Part shown: piece after piece, positions 26,415 to 35,639 of the stretch | How positions within the stretch are numbered: position 1 is the stretch's first letter | Layout: each line of letters begins with the position of its first letter | Assembly: GCA_943787675.1 (NCBI GenBank) | Contig: CALSNK010000009.1 | Coordinates: 1-64,000, forward strand | DNA: 64,000 bases | Reading direction: 5' to 3' | DNA from: an uncultured Pseudomonadales bacterium | Lineage (GTDB): Bacteria; Pseudomonadota; Gammaproteobacteria; Pseudomonadales; Porticoccaceae | The notes under the pieces: generated by a model | Told to the model about the DNA's origin: nothing | Databases searched by the model: none | Seen by the model: only the letters and a program-made list of their open reading frames with translations | Program-made: the position numbers and the translations under genes

Positions 26415-27320
26415 TTGAAGATCAATAAAAAGATACTCGCCACCACGGCTGCCAGTTTGGTGGCTCTCCTGATTGCAGGCTTACTCACATTTTCCTGGAT
26501 ACTGTCGTCCAATATTATGCATCCCTCTTTTGTCTGCAGTGAAGAGCACTTTATATACTGCGGTGACCCCTCTCAGCTAGACCTCTCTTTTGAAGACATA
26601 TCTTTCCAGTCAGATGACGGCAATAATCTGACTGGCTGGTATATGCCCGCGGAAGCATCCGCTAAGGCGATTATTTTTGTCCATGGACATGGAGCCGACA
26701 GGCGTGAAGGTATGCGCTGGTTTAGGGCTGTCCATGAGGCGGGATTTAATATATTGGCTTTTGATTTAAGAAATCAGGGCAAGAGCACTAAGTCTTTTTC
26801 GACCATGGGGTATTTTGAAAAGCGGGACGTTATAGCTGCCTTGGATTATTTACAGCAGCAAAAGAATATTCAAAGTATGGGTATCTTCGGTACGTCGATG
26901 GGCGCCGCGACATCAATTATGGCGATGGAGGCCGACCGCCGTATTCGTGCTGGCGTGTTTGAAGCGGGATGGTCAAATTTAAGCGACCTATACGGTGAGA
27001 TTGTAGAGCAATATGTTGGCCTGCCACGATTTCCCATAGTGCCAATAACGACGTGGATGTTAGAGCAGCGCACAGGGATGGAGATGGAAAAAGTAAATCC
27101 TGAAAACATCCTGGCAGGCATTGCGCCTCGGCCGGTATTTATTATTCATTGCTCGGGAGATAACCTGATTGGCTTTTATCATGGTGAGCGAAATTATGCC
27201 GCTGCCAATGAACCTAAAGAATTCTGGAAGTCGCCCTGTCAGATACATGCTAGGGCATGGCAGTCAGACCCACAGTATATTGAAAATCGGGTGAGCAGTT
27301 ATTTTGTCAAATATTTATAG
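26415..27320 (+). CDS. Membrane-anchored alpha/beta hydrolase
   Basis: Serine-hydrolase-fold protein of unknown substrate, 301 aa. The TTG at 26415 is the best start because it gives a complete N-terminal membrane segment or signal (about residues 8-31); the only near ATG (26406) hits a stop at once. Seen: FVHGHGADRREGM (oxyanion), nucleophile elbow GIFGTSMGAAT, and HCSGDNLI with the acid Asp. The catalytic His is probably the one in QIHARAW near the end. The BEM46/YfhR-like family is the closest match. Separated from the upstream gene by a terminator; the next gene follows closely. Confidence 0.82.
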   Translation: MKINKKILATTAASLVALLIAGLLTFSWILSSNIMHPSFVCSEEHFIYCGDPSQLDLSFEDISFQSDDGNNLTGWYMPAEASAKAIIFVHGHGADRREGMRWFRAVHEAGFNILAFDLRNQGKSTKSFSTMGYFEKRDVIAALDYLQQQKNIQSMGIFGTSMGAATSIMAMEADRRIRAGVFEAGWSNLSDLYGEIVEQYVGLPRFPIVPITTWMLEQRTGMEMEKVNPENILAGIAPRPVFIIHCSGDNLIGFYHGERNYAAANEPKEFWKSPCQIHARAWQSDPQYIENRVSSYFVKYL

Positions 27321-27351
27321 TCGCCGAGAAGATAAAACCGAACGAAACCCT

Positions 27352-28431
27352 ATGGATATAATGTTGATGAAACTACATAACAGCCTAAAAAATATGGCCC
27401 TGCCCAGTCTAGTGTTGTGGTCACTTGGGGTGGCCGCAGTTCAGGCAGGGGTGGCTAATGTTCAAACCTCTCAAGTTGAAGCCGCTGAGGTTCAGGTAAG
27501 TGCTCTAAACTATGTTGAGGCCAAAACAGCCTTACAGTTCGACAAGTACTTGGCAAGCGCCGGTGGCAAACTTAATACCTTTGCCCATAGCCGTAAGCTG
27601 GTTGGTATTGATAACCGCAGTAGCAAACGCTTGAATCGAGACACGCTCTACAGCGTCGCCATTGTGGATATCAGTCAGGGTGCAAGTATTCGGCTGCCAG
27701 AGGCGGGTGATCGTTACATTTCGGTGCAGGTGGTTAATCAAGACGGCTTTACCAATAAGGTTTTTCACGGTGCCGGTCGCCGTGACTTAACGCTGGCAGA
27801 ATTTGACACGCCCTATGTGTGGCTTCTCGTTCGCACCAGGGTGCTAGAGAGTATTCCAGGTGACCTGCAGGCAGCTCAGGCACTGCAAGACCAGATGTCG
27901 ATTAGCAGCGCTTCCGAGATACCTTATACGCACAGTAATTATGACCCTGTGAGTATGGGGGCTACCACAGCATTGCTGCTAGAGCTCGGCAAGGGCATCA
28001 GTGATAACTCAAAAGCGGCAGGCACTAAGGAGCAGGTCAATCCGGTTAAGCAGCTTCTATTGAGTGCCTTTGGCTTTGGCACCTTACCCGAAACGGAATC
28101 TTTACTGCTGACCGTTCAGCCCAATCTACCCATTCATAAAGGCTACGTACTCAATGTGAAAGATGTACCCGTGGATGGCTTCTGGTCCCTAGCCATGTAC
28201 AACAAAGAGGGTTATTTTAATGAAAACAACTATGACTCTTACGGCTTTGGCGATAGAACTGCTAAGAAGAATGCCGACGGTTCAATTACCCTACATTTCG
28301 GCGGAGCCCCGAGCAGCATTAACTACATTCCTATCACGGAGGGATGGAACTACGTGGTGAGGATGTATCGACCTAGGGCCGAGTTATTAGAGGGTACTTG
28401 GACGTTTCCAACATTCGAAGCCATAGAGTAG
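27352..28431 (+). CDS. DUF1254/DUF1214-type exported protein
   Basis: Secreted protein of about 359 aa with unknown biochemical function. The start is uncertain: ATG 27352 is chosen; 27361 and 27367 also work and all leave a signal peptide (core SLVLWSLGVAAVQA). Seen: the N-terminal DUF1254 part (RLNRDTLYSVAIVDISQGAS, DRYISVQVVNQDG) and the C-terminal DUF1214 part (PVDGFWSLAMYNKEGYF, DGSITLHFGG, WNYVVRMYRPR). Proteins of this class are common in marine bacteria and sometimes sit beside hydrolases. It begins 31 bp after the alpha/beta hydrolase, so the two may form one operon. Confidence 0.83.
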   Translation: MDIMLMKLHNSLKNMALPSLVLWSLGVAAVQAGVANVQTSQVEAAEVQVSALNYVEAKTALQFDKYLASAGGKLNTFAHSRKLVGIDNRSSKRLNRDTLYSVAIVDISQGASIRLPEAGDRYISVQVVNQDGFTNKVFHGAGRRDLTLAEFDTPYVWLLVRTRVLESIPGDLQAAQALQDQMSISSASEIPYTHSNYDPVSMGATTALLLELGKGISDNSKAAGTKEQVNPVKQLLLSAFGFGTLPETESLLLTVQPNLPIHKGYVLNVKDVPVDGFWSLAMYNKEGYFNENNYDSYGFGDRTAKKNADGSITLHFGGAPSSINYIPITEGWNYVVRMYRPRAELLEGTWTFPTFEAIE

Positions 28432-28562
28432 CCAGGCAGCTAAAGGATAGTGAGAAAGCAAAGAGCACAGGGAGAAGGCAAATAGAATATGCTAGCGGAG
28501 TATTTTTGCCCATCAAGCCTGTAGGTAGCTTGATAGACAGAGGCACTAATTATTGAATCAGA

Positions 28563-29219
28563 CTAAAACGTCATTTCCGGCACATTATCCGGAATAATTA
28601 ATTCGCCACCCGTAAGACTGGCTATCTCCTCAACACTGACCCCAGGCGCTCGCTCTCGCAGAATAAACTTTCCATCAGCAATATCCATCAATGCCAAATC
28701 TGTCAGTACTCGTTTAATACAGCCTTTACCTGTCAGGGGAAGCGTGCATTCCGCTAGAAGCTTAGAGGCGCCAGACTTAGATGCATGGGTCATGGTAACA
28801 ATAATATTATCAGCGCCAGCCACCAGATCCATGGCACCACCCATGCCCTTAATTAGCTTTCCCGGGATCATGTATGAGGCAATATTACCCTGGCAGTCAA
28901 CTTCAAAGGCACCCAGTACGGTGAGGTCCACATGGCCACCACGAATCATGGCGAAAGATTCTGCCGACGAAAATATGGAGGCACCTGGCACCATAGTCAC
29001 AGTCTGTTTGCCGGCATTAATAAGATCAGCATCCACCTCTTCATCGAGGGGGAATTGACCCATGCCGAGCAGACCATTCTCTGACTGCAGCATCACCTGC
29101 ATGTCTTGGGGGATATAGTTGGCTGCCAAGGTGGGAATGCCAATACCGAGATTGACGTAATAGCCATCCTGAAATTCTTGAGCGACCCGTTGAGCAAGCT
29201 GTTCGCGAGTTAAAGCCAT
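28563..29219 (-). CDS. scoB: 3-oxoacid CoA-transferase subunit B
   Basis: Beta subunit of a succinyl-CoA:3-oxoacid (acetoacetate/3-oxoadipate type) CoA-transferase, moving CoA from succinyl-CoA to a 3-oxoacid for degradation. 218 aa, normal. Seen: YYVNLGIGIPTLAANYIP (21-38) and the active-site glutamate motif QSENGLLGMG with Glu47, then GGHVDLTVLGAFEVD. It follows scoA by 12 bp on the same strand, as in heterodimeric enzymes. Which 3-oxoacid is used is not decidable. Confidence 0.92.
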   Translation of the reverse strand: MALTREQLAQRVAQEFQDGYYVNLGIGIPTLAANYIPQDMQVMLQSENGLLGMGQFPLDEEVDADLINAGKQTVTMVPGASIFSSAESFAMIRGGHVDLTVLGAFEVDCQGNIASYMIPGKLIKGMGGAMDLVAGADNIIVTMTHASKSGASKLLAECTLPLTGKGCIKRVLTDLALMDIADGKFILRERAPGVSVEEIASLTGGELIIPDNVPEMTF

Positions 29220-29231
29220 ATCAAATCTTCC

Positions 29232-29933
29232 TTATGCGCTGCGCACGGTGCGCTGTTCAATAGTTTTCTCAAATGTTCCTTGGATGAGGCGATTGACGTA
29301 TATGCCGGATAGATGGATCTCATCGGGGTCGAGCTGTCCCACTTCAACAATTTCTTCCACCTCTACCACAGCAATTTTGCCCGCGGTAATAGCCATGGGG
29401 TTGAAGTTGCGCGCTGTCTTACGGAACATTAAGTTGCCGTAGCGATCTGCTTTCCAGGCTTTAGCAATGGAGAAGTCACCATAGAGGGCTTCTTCGAGAA
29501 TATAATTGCGGCCATCAAATTCCCGTACTTCTTTGCCTTCGCCTACGGGAGTGCCATAACCTGTCGCCGTAAAAAAAGCGGGGATGCCGGCACCACCGGC
29601 ACGCATTTTCTCGGCTAAGGTGCCCTGGGGTGTAAGCTCTACTTCCAGTTCACCGCTCATCATCTGGGCTTCAAAGAGGGCGTTCTCACCCACATAGGAG
29701 GCGATCATTTTTGCAATCTGCTGGTCTTCGAGGAGTATGCCGAGTCCCTTGCCATCGACGCCGGCATTATTGGACGCAATGGTCAGCCCTTTGGTGCCAC
29801 GGCGTTTAATCTCTTTGATTAGGTTTTCGGGTATTCCGCACAGACCAAACCCGCCTGCAATAATCGTCATATTGTCTTCGAGGCCTTCTAGGGCCTCTGC
29901 GTAACTGGTTACCACTTTGTCGAATCCGGACAA
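29232..29933 (-). CDS. scoA: 3-oxoacid CoA-transferase subunit A
   Basis: Alpha subunit partnering scoB; it binds CoA. 233 aa. Seen: [18 protein letters not shown] (19-36), [20 protein letters not shown], the glycine-rich [22 protein letters not shown] and the C-terminal [20 protein letters not shown], all standard. It is the first gene of a two-gene operon that is divergent from a LysR regulator 113 bp away, so its expression is probably controlled by that regulator. Confidence 0.93.
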   Translation of the reverse strand: MSGFDKVVTSYAEALEGLEDNMTIIAGGFGLCGIPENLIKEIKRRGTKGLTIASNNAGVDGKGLGILLEDQQIAKMIASYVGENALFEAQMMSGELEVELTPQGTLAEKMRAGGAGIPAFFTATGYGTPVGEGKEVREFDGRNYILEEALYGDFSIAKAWKADRYGNLMFRKTARNFNPMAITAGKIAVVEVEEIVEVGQLDPDEIHLSGIYVNRLIQGTFEKTIEQRTVRSA

Positions 29934-29997
29934 GGTAAGCTCCTAATAATTATTGAGGTAAATGGAGGACATGTTGATAACAATGCAAGAAATCATT

Positions 29998-30019
29998 ATA
30001 TTTATCAAATTGTAAATAT
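29998..30019. promoter_or_regulatory. Candidate LysR-type operator between scoAB and its regulator
   Basis: A perfect 7-bp inverted repeat ATATTTA (29998-30004) / TAAATAT (30013-30019) with an 8-nt centre, located 28 bp before the LysR start and 64 bp before scoA. It contains a T-N11-A pattern typical of LysR boxes and could serve both autorepression and scoAB control. Confidence 0.5.
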
Positions 30020-30046
30020 TAACTAATTAATAACCAAAGGCTATTA

Positions 30047-30940
30047 ATGTCCATTCCCATAAACCAAGTCATCGTATTCACCACGGTCGCACGTACCGGC
30101 AGCTTTATCGAGGCGGCGATTGAGTTGCATCTATCCCAGCCGGCACTCAGTGTGGCGATGAAAAACTTGGAGGAAGCCCTCGGGGGGAAGCTGCTGGCTC
30201 GCACAACTCGCTCAGTCACCTTAACCCCAGAAGGCAGAGCGTTTTATCCCATTGCACGACGATTACTGTCGGACTGGGAACAGTCTATGCAGGATGTGCG
30301 TAATCACTTCGCGTTGCAGAGGGGCAAGTTAGATATAGCGGCGATGCCGACTTACACCACTAATTTGTTGCCAAAAATTCTCGCTGATTTCCATCGTCAA
30401 TATCCGAATATTCATATTAGGGTACATGATGTGATCGCGGAGAATGTGGTGCAGATGGTCAGGGAAGAGCGCTGTGAACTGGGTATTACCTTTGCTCCGG
30501 AAGATGCGCCAGATCTCAATTTTCAGCCATTATTCAAAGACCGGTTCGTGGCCATTCTGCCGGCCAAACATCCGCTGTTGGCGAAGCAGCAGCTTAGGTG
30601 GATTGATGTGCTTGCCTACCCCCATCTTAGCTTACAGCGGCCAGCGGGCACTCGACGACTCATCGACCAGGCCTTGCAGGAAAAAGGATTATTACTGACG
30701 CCAGCGTTTGAATCTCATCAGCTGGTGAGTATTGGTCGCATGGTTAACCAGGGTCTGGGTTTGAGTGTGGTGCCTAGCATGAGTCAGGGGCAGATGGAGG
30801 AGATGGGCCTGCAGTGCCGAGCTATTGGCGCCCCTATAATTACCCACCAGGTGGGAATTGTGACTCGTCGGCAGCATACGCTCTCGACGGCGGCGCAGGC
30901 GATGGAACAACTTATTAGGGCCGCGGTGAGCAACCCCTGA
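30047..30940 (+). CDS. LysR-family transcriptional regulator
   Basis: DNA-binding regulator of 297 aa. The N-terminal winged helix-turn-helix is seen in FTTVARTGSFIEAAIELHLS followed by QPALSVAMKNLEEALG and LLARTTRSVTLTPEGRAFY (residues about 10-65). The effector-binding domain follows (GKLDIAAMPTYTTNLLPKIL, ELGITFAPEDAP, LGLSVVPSM). Divergent from scoAB, so most likely their activator responding to a 3-oxoacid or related acyl compound. Convergent with the phosphoribosyltransferase gene, 7 bp apart. Confidence 0.92.
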   Translation: MSIPINQVIVFTTVARTGSFIEAAIELHLSQPALSVAMKNLEEALGGKLLARTTRSVTLTPEGRAFYPIARRLLSDWEQSMQDVRNHFALQRGKLDIAAMPTYTTNLLPKILADFHRQYPNIHIRVHDVIAENVVQMVREERCELGITFAPEDAPDLNFQPLFKDRFVAILPAKHPLLAKQQLRWIDVLAYPHLSLQRPAGTRRLIDQALQEKGLLLTPAFESHQLVSIGRMVNQGLGLSVVPSMSQGQMEEMGLQCRAIGAPIITHQVGIVTRRQHTLSTAAQAMEQLIRAAVSNP

Positions 30941-30947
30941 TGTTGTC

Positions 30948-31529
30948 TTACGCTTTGGCGGCAGGTTCGATCAACGGCGCCATCATATCAATCAACCCTG
31001 CTAGCTCTGGTTTATGCTGACGAATTTCATCAGCAGTCAGGCCATGAAGCTCATGGGGGAATACCAGCCACTCATCGGTTTCATGTATATAGTAGTCGGG
31101 TGGGCTGTCTGTTTTGTTGTTGTTAGGTTTGTAATAGGGTGTGGCCACGCGAATCTGAGGGGTGTTCTTTTTACAGGCGCGGGTTAGATCATCGATCGCT
31201 TGTTGAATAGAGAGGCCAGTGTCGTGAACATCATCCACAATCAACAGCGAGTCCTCGGACTCGAGTTGGCGAATAATATAACTAAGACCATGAACCTTCA
31301 CTTTTTTGCTGCGCTCACCAATGCCGGTATAGGACGAGGTGCGAATAGCAATGTGGTCGGACTCAACGCCCAATACATCGAGAAATTCCTGAACGGCGAT
31401 ACCTATGGGGGCGCCGCCGCGCCAAACACCAACAATATAGTTAGGGCGATAGCCGCTTTCGAAAACTTGCCAAGCTAACTTGAAGGAATCTTCGAGCAGT
31501 TGTTGGGCTTGAATATAGCGCTTTGACAT
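30948..31529 (-). CDS. Purine-type phosphoribosyltransferase
   Basis: Type I phosphoribosyltransferase that would attach PRPP-derived ribose 5-phosphate to a purine base such as hypoxanthine, guanine or xanthine. The ATG at 31529 (MSKRYIQAQQ) is preferred to a TTG five codons upstream; 193 aa. Seen: VGVWRGGAPIGIAVQEFL and the PRPP loop SLLIVDDVHDTGLS. The C-terminal part (YYKPNNN, DEWLVFPHE) matches the xanthine/hypoxanthine branch. The nearby NCS2 permease supports a salvage role. The paired, short form is often only annotated 'phosphoribosyltransferase'. Confidence 0.85.
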   Translation of the reverse strand: MSKRYIQAQQLLEDSFKLAWQVFESGYRPNYIVGVWRGGAPIGIAVQEFLDVLGVESDHIAIRTSSYTGIGERSKKVKVHGLSYIIRQLESEDSLLIVDDVHDTGLSIQQAIDDLTRACKKNTPQIRVATPYYKPNNNKTDSPPDYYIHETDEWLVFPHELHGLTADEIRQHKPELAGLIDMMAPLIEPAAKA

Positions 31530-31634
31530 CAGAGATGTATCCAAAAATAGTTAATCAAATAGCCTCCAATATTAGCATAATCAGATGTTGGCTAATAGTT
31601 GGCCTGACGAAGACTGGGGCTAATTTAGGGTCAT

Positions 31635-31664
31635 AAAAAACCCGGACTAATTAACCTCCGGGTT
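31635..31664 (-). terminator. Rho-independent terminator of the second TonB-dependent receptor gene
   Basis: Stem AACCCGGA (31639-31646) / TCCGGGTT (31657-31664) with a 10-nt loop; the six A residues at 31635-31640 are the T-run on the minus strand. It lies 61 bp past the receptor stop. Confidence 0.88.
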
Positions 31665-31724
31665 CTTCATTATTACTGACAGGCTATAGATATTACGCAA
31701 TAGCCTAAATTCAATTTCTCAGAT

Positions 31725-34013
31725 TTAGAAATCCATGGCAAAGCGTGCCATAAACTGACGTGGACCAATCAGCTCGTCGCCAGTTGCACCAACACCAAAC
31801 ACATCGGTAAAGCGTGCATTGATACCCGCTTCATCGGTAAGGTTCTTACCGACTAACTCAACGCGCCAGTCCTGACCGTCTGGGCGGAAGCCCACAACCA
31901 GATCGATTACGTCGTAGCTAGGCACCACATCCGTTGCATCGTTGTTAAAGATGCGGTGTTTGAACTCGCCTCTGTAGGTGTACTGTAGGCTGCTATTTAG
32001 CTCACCCCAGGAGGTAATATCAGTGTTCCAGTTGAGAGCCACATTGCCGGTGAATTTTGGCGTTTTGGCTAGCTCATTACCGTTGACGTTTTGCACTGCA
32101 GCAGAGCGGGCTACCTGAATTTCATTGCTGAAAAGGTTGAACCCTTGGCCGATCAAGGCATTGCCTGCCGCTTCTGATTGCACATTGTCCAGCGCCAGAT
32201 GATCCCCAGTAATTTCAGTTTCCAACCATGCCAGTCGTACATCAAGAATCAGTGTGTCGGACAAGAAAGCTGACAGCTCAAGCTCGGCACCAAAAATTTC
32301 TGATTTTGGAATGTTGCCCACACCACCCTGGAATACTTCTGGATCAGTTGCCTGATACTGCAGACCTTCATAGTTATAGTAAAAGGCTGCTGTGTTCATG
32401 CGCACGCGGCCATCGGCCAGATCAGTTTTCAGGCCCACTTCATAGGCATCAACAATCTCTTCTTCAAATGTTGGCAGCACAACAACCGGTGCAACAATAG
32501 ACTCAAGACCATAAGTCAGATTCGAGCCGCCGGGCTTAAAGCCTCGTGTGTAAGAGCCATAGGCCATAGTGCTGTCGTTAAAGTCATGCTCGACAACAAA
32601 ACGTCCGGTCACCTTCTCACTGCTCATTTCAATAATATCTGTGCCTGAACGACCATAGAAGTTAGTTACCGCACTAAAAACCTCATCTTCTGTGTAGCGC
32701 ATGCCGAATACCGCACGCCACTCTTCATTGAAGTTCCAGGTACCCTGACCATAGATAGACGTGGAATCACGCTCAGGCTTGGAGTCAGAGATAAAACCGA
32801 TCTCAGCGCTATCGTCATAGGAAAAAACTTGATCGAGCGTGAACGGGTCAAAGGTGCCATTGAAGTTAAAGTCGAGCAGTTCGAGAATGCTGATCTCTAC
32901 TTCTGTATCCAGGTAGAACAGGCCTGCTACCCAGTCTAGTTTTCCAAATAGTGGCTCCGATGAAACTAGGTTTACTTCTTGAGTAATGGTGGTCTGCTTG
33001 TTAGTTTCTGGAACGTACACGCTGGGTAACTGAGCGAATGGCGCTAGTACTGCAAGGTCGTTACGATCGTTGTCGCGATTGATCAGCACGTCATCATTTT
33101 GGTAGCTGGTCAATGACTTCAGCGTAAATGACTCAAAGTCCCATTCCAAAACGGCACTGTAAAGCTCTGACGTCAGCTCGTAGTCTGCCCGAGAATCTTG
33201 ACGCAGCTTGCGCGCACCGGGAGTGGGATCAAGTAGGCCTTTCTGAGCCGCACCGTTGCGATCTTCATCAAAGTATTGCGCAGTGAAGTTAGCGCGGAAG
33301 TCGTCGCTGGGCTCATAGAGCACACGAACACGAGCAGACAGGCTGTTGGCGTCATCGAGATCCTGACCCAGAGTTAGATTTTCAGTAAAACCATCACGCT
33401 TGTTAGAAATAACCGACGCACGCACTGCCAGGGTATCCGACAGGGGGAGGTTGTAGGCTGCACGGGCCTTAACTAAACCATAGTCACCAAGCGTCAGGTC
33501 GGCTTTGCCGAAGGTGCCATCCAATGAGGGCGCCTGAGTGATAATGTTAATCGCACCGCCAGTAGAGTTCTGGCCAAATAGAGTGCCCTGCGGGCCTCTT
33601 AGCACTTCAATGCGTTCCAAATCCAAAAAGTCGGTTTGTAGAGCAAAGGGTGAGGCTACATAGATACCATCTAAATGGTAAGACACAGATGGGTTTGCAA
33701 TCGCATTTTGGTTAGCTTCGTTGCCGACACCACGAATGGTAATAACTGTTTTAAAACCTTCATTCTTAGCGATGTTTACGCCGGGGGCGATCGCGCTAAG
33801 GTCAACGAAGGAGGCTATTTGTCGATTGTCTAAATTATCGCCGCTGAGTACAGTAATTGCCTGGGATAAATCTTGGAGACTTTCACTGCGCTTTTCTGCG
33901 GTCACCAACACCTCTTCAAAAACAGGCGTAGAGCTTTGCGCTAAAACGCCGCCAGAGAGAGCTGCGGCAATTGCGACAGATAGAGTTGTGACCGAAATAC
34001 GCGAATAAATCAT
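31725..34013 (-). CDS. TonB-dependent outer-membrane receptor (762 aa)
   Basis: Outer-membrane active transporter. Signal peptide about 1-25 (ending GGVLAQ), TonB-box-like FEEVLVTAEKRSESL (32-46), plug domain with LSAIAPGVNIAKNEGFKTVI, TIRGVGNE, LDLERIEVLRGPQGTLFGQN and STGGAINIIT, then a 22-strand barrel ending in F. This plug type (IEVLRGPQGTLFG) is the large family used for diverse hydrophobic or aromatic substrates as well as siderophores. Its 5' side faces the NCS2 permease gene, 282 bp apart; a small palindrome GTATA/TATAC (34227-34240) lies in that gap. The substrate is unknown, though a purine or nucleoside is an open possibility from context. Confidence 0.93.
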   Translation of the reverse strand: MIYSRISVTTLSVAIAAALSGGVLAQSSTPVFEEVLVTAEKRSESLQDLSQAITVLSGDNLDNRQIASFVDLSAIAPGVNIAKNEGFKTVITIRGVGNEANQNAIANPSVSYHLDGIYVASPFALQTDFLDLERIEVLRGPQGTLFGQNSTGGAINIITQAPSLDGTFGKADLTLGDYGLVKARAAYNLPLSDTLAVRASVISNKRDGFTENLTLGQDLDDANSLSARVRVLYEPSDDFRANFTAQYFDEDRNGAAQKGLLDPTPGARKLRQDSRADYELTSELYSAVLEWDFESFTLKSLTSYQNDDVLINRDNDRNDLAVLAPFAQLPSVYVPETNKQTTITQEVNLVSSEPLFGKLDWVAGLFYLDTEVEISILELLDFNFNGTFDPFTLDQVFSYDDSAEIGFISDSKPERDSTSIYGQGTWNFNEEWRAVFGMRYTEDEVFSAVTNFYGRSGTDIIEMSSEKVTGRFVVEHDFNDSTMAYGSYTRGFKPGGSNLTYGLESIVAPVVVLPTFEEEIVDAYEVGLKTDLADGRVRMNTAAFYYNYEGLQYQATDPEVFQGGVGNIPKSEIFGAELELSAFLSDTLILDVRLAWLETEITGDHLALDNVQSEAAGNALIGQGFNLFSNEIQVARSAAVQNVNGNELAKTPKFTGNVALNWNTDITSWGELNSSLQYTYRGEFKHRIFNNDATDVVPSYDVIDLVVGFRPDGQDWRVELVGKNLTDEAGINARFTDVFGVGATGDELIGPRQFMARFAMDF

Positions 34014-34295
34014 GCTAGTGCCTTATAGGTAGTTGGGTATTGTTAGAGGTTATTTTGTTCCGTAATGGGGCATAAGCTGCCCTGTAAGCGTAAATCGCAC
34101 CATTAAGGGGCGATAAAGCCGGTTATTTTAGCTTTTTATCTTGTTATTAGACAATACCGAATAGAAAGCAATTAGCTTGCCAGTAACCTGTAAATCTACT
34201 ATTCAAGTATTTAATTTTTCGATTAGGTATACGGCTATACGTGACAGTATGGTTAAATTGACGGCATATTATTTACCTATAACGGAAATACACCA

Positions 34296-35594
34296 ATGAA
34301 CGCATTGCTTGATCGTCTATTCAAACTAAAGGCTCATGGCACAACAGTGAGTACTGAGGTGGTTGCGGGCATGACCACGTTCATCACCATGGTTTATATT
34401 ATTTTTGTAAACCCGCAGATGATGGCCGCCAGTGGTATGGATCAGGGCGCTAGTTTTGTGGGTACCTGTTTAGCGGCGGCACTGGCCTGTTACGTTATGG
34501 GGCTCTATGCAAACTGGCCGGTGGGTATGGCGCCGGGCATGGGACTCAACGCGTTCTTCACCTATACCGTGGTCGGCGAGATGGGCTACAGCTGGGAAAT
34601 AGCATTGGGCGCTGTGTTTTTGGCGGGCATCCTGTTTGTGATTATGAGCGTCACCCGCATGCGACGTTGGATGCTGGATAGCATTCCTTTCAATATGCGC
34701 ATCGCGATGGGCGTGGGTGTTGGTTTGTTCGTTGGTTTTATTGGCCTTAAGACCGGCGGTATTATTGTTGCCAATAATGCCACCTACTTATCCTTGGGTG
34801 ACCTTACCAAGCCAGAGACTTTTCTCGCGACCCTTAGCTTTTTAACCATCGCCATTCTGTCGATGCGTAAGGTCCCAGGTGCGATTATTATCGGTATTTT
34901 AGGCACCACCATTATTGGGTTGGTGCTAGGCCTTGTTCAGTTCAATGGTCTGGTGTCGGCGCCCCCTAGTCTTGCGCCGACCTTTATGCAGTTAGATATT
35001 CTGGGTGCCCTTGATGTGGCTATGGCCAGTGTGATTATTGCGTTCCTATTCGTTAACTTATTTGATACTGCCGGCACTCTTTTGGGGGTGGCTAGCCGTG
35101 CGGGTTTGATTGACGAAAAGGGCGATGCCGAGAATATGGATCGTGCACTTAAGGCGGACAGTAGCTCCAGTGTTATGGGGGCATTCTTTGGTTGTGCGCC
35201 GGTCACTAGCTATGTTGAAAGCTCAGCCGGTGTTGAGGCGGGTGGTCGTACCGGACTTACGGCAGTCGTCGTGGGAACATTGTTTCTGCTGGCAATTTTC
35301 TTCTCACCACTGGCGGCAATGGTACCTGCCTATGCCACCGCGGGGGCGCTTATCTATGTGGCTATCCTGATGTTGGGGGGCATGGAGGCGCTTGACTGGT
35401 CAGATACCACTGAGGTATTGCCGGCACTGGTCACTATTATTCTGATTCCCTTGTCGTTCTCGATTGCCAATGGTATTGCCCTAGGGTTTATCACCTATGT
35501 GGCCGTTAAGCTGTGCACCGGCAAGCGCGCGGAGATCACCATGGGCGCTTGGTTTTTGGCGGCAATCTTTTTAGCTAAGTTCACCTTTATCTAA
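34296..35594 (+). CDS. NCS2-family purine permease (AzgA-like guanine/hypoxanthine type)
   Basis: Inner-membrane H+-coupled nucleobase importer, 432 aa with about 12-14 hydrophobic segments. The N-terminus LFKLKAHGTTVSTEVVAGMT followed by TFITMVYIIFVNP, the segment NWPVGMAPGMGLNAFFTYTV and the motif GCAPVTSYVESSAGVEAGGR are diagnostic of the AzgA/GhxP subgroup (adenine, guanine, hypoxanthine). Divergent from the TBDR and 3 kb from a purine phosphoribosyltransferase, so import plus salvage fits. I did not see a purine riboswitch in its leader. Confidence 0.93.
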   Translation: MNALLDRLFKLKAHGTTVSTEVVAGMTTFITMVYIIFVNPQMMAASGMDQGASFVGTCLAAALACYVMGLYANWPVGMAPGMGLNAFFTYTVVGEMGYSWEIALGAVFLAGILFVIMSVTRMRRWMLDSIPFNMRIAMGVGVGLFVGFIGLKTGGIIVANNATYLSLGDLTKPETFLATLSFLTIAILSMRKVPGAIIIGILGTTIIGLVLGLVQFNGLVSAPPSLAPTFMQLDILGALDVAMASVIIAFLFVNLFDTAGTLLGVASRAGLIDEKGDAENMDRALKADSSSSVMGAFFGCAPVTSYVESSAGVEAGGRTGLTAVVVGTLFLLAIFFSPLAAMVPAYATAGALIYVAILMLGGMEALDWSDTTEVLPALVTIILIPLSFSIANGIALGFITYVAVKLCTGKRAEITMGAWFLAAIFLAKFTFI

Positions 35595-35639
35595 ATGATC
35601 CATCTTGTTCCTACAATGAGAGTGTAAATAAGAGTGCAA

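Noticed and set aside
34014-34295. Possible purine riboswitch before the NCS2 permease
   Set aside because: The leader lacks the conserved junction and loop pattern of purine riboswitches; only a short GTATA/TATAC palindrome is present.
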